From contig MSJI02000366.1 in the NCBI GenBank assembly GCA_001931905.2, positions 1 to 20,692 of the forward strand: a stretch of DNA of 20,692 nucleotides, read 5' to 3'. The position numbers and the translations under genes were made by a program. This document shows, piece by piece, positions 18,707 to 20,692 of this stretch. The stretch is from Cladosporium sp. IMV 00045 (Eukaryota > Ascomycota > Dothideomycetes > Cladosporiales > Cladosporiaceae). The notes under the pieces were generated by a model, which saw only the letters and a program-made list of their open reading frames with translations, searched no databases and had not been told where the DNA came from. Numbering within the stretch: position 1 is the stretch's first letter; every line of letters begins with the position of its first letter.

Positions 18707-20692
18707 ATGTCAGCCAACTCCACACGTACAGCGCCATCGAAGAAACGGACCAAAACATTCACTGGATGTTGGACATGTCGAGAACGAAAGGTCAAGTGTG
18801 ACGAGACCCAGCCTCGCTGTAAAGAGTGTCGTCGTAGGAAATTCGATTGCGAGGGATACGGCGCCCGCCTCCAATGGCTCCCTCCCATCCTACCGTGTGA
18901 CTCCGGCAACAACGGCCATGAGCATATTGTGCAACAAGCTTCCGGTGCTCTGAGGCGTGTTCTCCCAGCAGGTGAGCTTGTGGTCTACCGGTTACGATGC
19001 CACCGAGATCTTGACTAAGTCGGCGCAGAGCCTCCTCAAAGCGTCCTCTCTTCGGATCAACTTGATGATATCCTCAAGTCCCTTGATGATTTCAATCCTG
19101 AGGCACTACATGGTAACGGTAGTTCCACTGGCCTTGAAAGCTTTAATGTGTTCACTGTGAAAGATACATGGGGTTACACCTGGGTACACAGCACTGCAGA
19201 TGATTCTGACTCGTTGATGACTAGCCAACACGCTCGATTCGAAGAGAGTTGCAATCCCTTGGCCACACCTGTGCAAAACGCGGCATCTGGTCATCACTCT
19301 GATGTACGACACAACGCCTCGCCCAACGACGCGAAGGCGGCAGTGAACAGCGCACCCTTGGCTCCTTATGTCTCCCCTACCCAGGATGCTGTGGTGCAAG
19401 GTCAAGCGAGTGAGTTATCCGACGAAGACTGGCTTCACAATGTCGACATTTCGGCCAATCAAACCGTTCCGTATTCTTCTATGAACTTGGAGCTCTTTTT
19501 GATGCGACACTATACGAATCGAGTTTGTCATCTATTCTGTGCTCTTGATACAGCAAAAAGCCCTTGGAAAACGATTCATTTACCTCGAGCTCTGCAGAGT
19601 ATGAGCGAATTCAGCGTCACTGGTAAGACTTCAAGGATTCGCAAGGCTCTACAGAAGGCTTTGCTTTCTGTGAGCGCATGGTACCTTTCCAACGATCATG
19701 GAAGACATGATGCTACGGATGCAGCCGATTCATGGGCAAGAATTGCAGCCATGTATGGCTTCGATGCAATTGCACTCCTCAAGCAAGCGGTCGAGTTCGA
19801 TTTGTATCGTGCTCCAAGGCCCAAGTACAAAGAGTTTCTAGCAACGATGCTTTCGATGATCACTGTCAACGTGAGCAAGCTCCCCTTGATTAGAGCTTGA
19901 CATCCGAGCTTACAAATTGCGCAGGTAATGTCTGGCGACACAAGCACCTGTGGTGTCCATCTCGACGGAGCCCGTCAGCTCTTCCAGCATATGTGGAGTG
20001 AGAAGAAGAGTTTCTCTGAGAAAAAGAAAGCACTGTATCGAATTTATTGCTATTTACGTATCATCTGGGAAAGCACACAGGTGATAACCGCTGAGGAATC
20101 GACCAGCTCTTCCCCTAGGATGATCACATCGGAGAGTATTTTCCAGAGATTCGAGCAAAAAGGCTCTCAGTATTCCTCACCGGGCCGTTTGCCAGGTCTG
20201 ATCGAAATAACGGCATCCGCCTCGTTCGAATGCATTTACGGTATCCCAGAAAGTCTCCTGGCCTTGCTAGAAAAGGTCATCAGAATTATCGACCAAGTCG
20301 ACAGAGCGCGCGCATCGATTTCATCGACAGGATGGCCGGAAGAGTTGAGCTTAGCCTGTGATGCCCTGGAACAATCCATCCTTGATTGGTCGTATGAAGA
20401 GATTTTAGAAACTACTTCGTCATTAACTGAAGGCCCTAATGCAGAGATGGTTCGTCACCAAACGCAATCGTTTCATAGCGCTCTGGTCATATTCCTCTCG
20501 CAGAATATCCGGCTACTCGACCATCGCTATCTGCGACTTTATGTCGAAGCCATCCTAGAGAGCATCGAAGCGATTGAGAAGATCAAAGCAAACACCAACA
20601 TGCTTGCCGCTCCGCTTTTCTGGCCTGCTTTTATCGCTGCGTCGGAAGCCTTCGATGCGGAGCATCAAGCAAGATTCCGCAAATGGTACGAT
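18707..20692 (+). CDS. Zn2Cys6 transcription factor, ARCA-like (C-terminus beyond window)
   Basis: Three exons are visible: 18707-18971, 19029-19870 and 19925 to the window edge (20692). They give 625 in-frame residues with no stop yet. The N-terminus has a basic leader and a complete binuclear zinc cluster, C21-x2-C24-x6-C31-x6-C38-x2-C41-x6-C48, followed by GYGARLQWLPP as in arginine-catabolism-regulator (ARCA)-like proteins. Introns at 18972-19028 and 19871-19924 restore RRVLPAEPPQ and MITVNVMSGDT. The C-terminal half is helical, fits the fungal-specific transcription factor 2 domain, and ends in the FRKWYD motif that usually lies some tens of residues before the end. Such proteins act in the nucleus as activators of nitrogen or amino-acid catabolic genes, often those next to them. 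It is divergent from the aldolase-like gene and is the only regulator in the cluster, so pathway-specific control is a reasonable inference. The gene is cut by the window, not by mutation. Confidence 0.92.

Noticed and set aside
18361..18912. 183-codon minus-strand frame over the regulator promoter and 5' end
   Set aside because: Antisense to the zinc-cluster exon, and its sequence shows no domain of its own.

Overview
The window is eukaryotic, from a filamentous ascomycete (Pezizomycotina). Genes are split by many 48-69 nt GT-AG introns, most with CTAAC/CTGAC-type branch points. Start contexts are fungal (for example ACCATGG at 14931). Families include a PhoD-type phosphatase, a BTB protein, a DHA1-type MFS carrier and a Zn2Cys6 regulator with an ARCA-like C-terminal region. 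I cannot fix the species; Dothideomycetes is only a guess. All exon structures below were built by hand from splice sites, reading frame and family conservation. Every joined reading frame closes without internal stops.

Layout: a BTB-domain gene (minus, 101-1207) and a secreted PhoD-like alkaline phosphatase (plus, 2308-4288) lie divergently at the left and look like unrelated neighbours. From 4466 to the right edge runs a seven-gene group. It holds a DAO-family FAD oxidoreductase (minus, 4466-6001), an MFS transporter (minus, 7196-9176), an amidase-signature hydrolase (minus, 9910-11788) and a succinate-semialdehyde-type aldehyde dehydrogenase (minus, 12737-14466). It continues with a RidA-monoamine oxidase fusion (plus, 14934-16812), a class II aldolase/adducin-type protein (minus, 17066-18062) and a Zn2Cys6 transcription factor (plus, 18707 to beyond the window end). 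Two divergent promoters (14467-14933 and 18063-18706) link members of the group.

The gene set reads as an inducible catabolic cluster for an amide- or amine-containing nitrogen source. A carrier would bring the compound in and the amidase would cleave an amide. One or two flavin oxidases would oxidise C-N bonds, the fused RidA domain could help hydrolyse the imine to an aldehyde, and the dehydrogenase would oxidise the aldehyde to an acid. The class II aldolase-like protein would handle a carbon-skeleton product, and the Zn2Cys6 protein would be the local activator. The substrate is not visible from sequence. GABA/polyamine-like amines, N-acylated amines or plant or xenobiotic amides are possible.

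The most unusual element is the single polypeptide joining an imine-hydrolase-type RidA fold to an amine oxidase, with the RidA carboxylate-binding arginine position occupied by isoleucine. A CCG-N4-CGG palindrome lies in the promoter between this fusion gene and the dehydrogenase, and another lies just upstream of the regulator's start codon.
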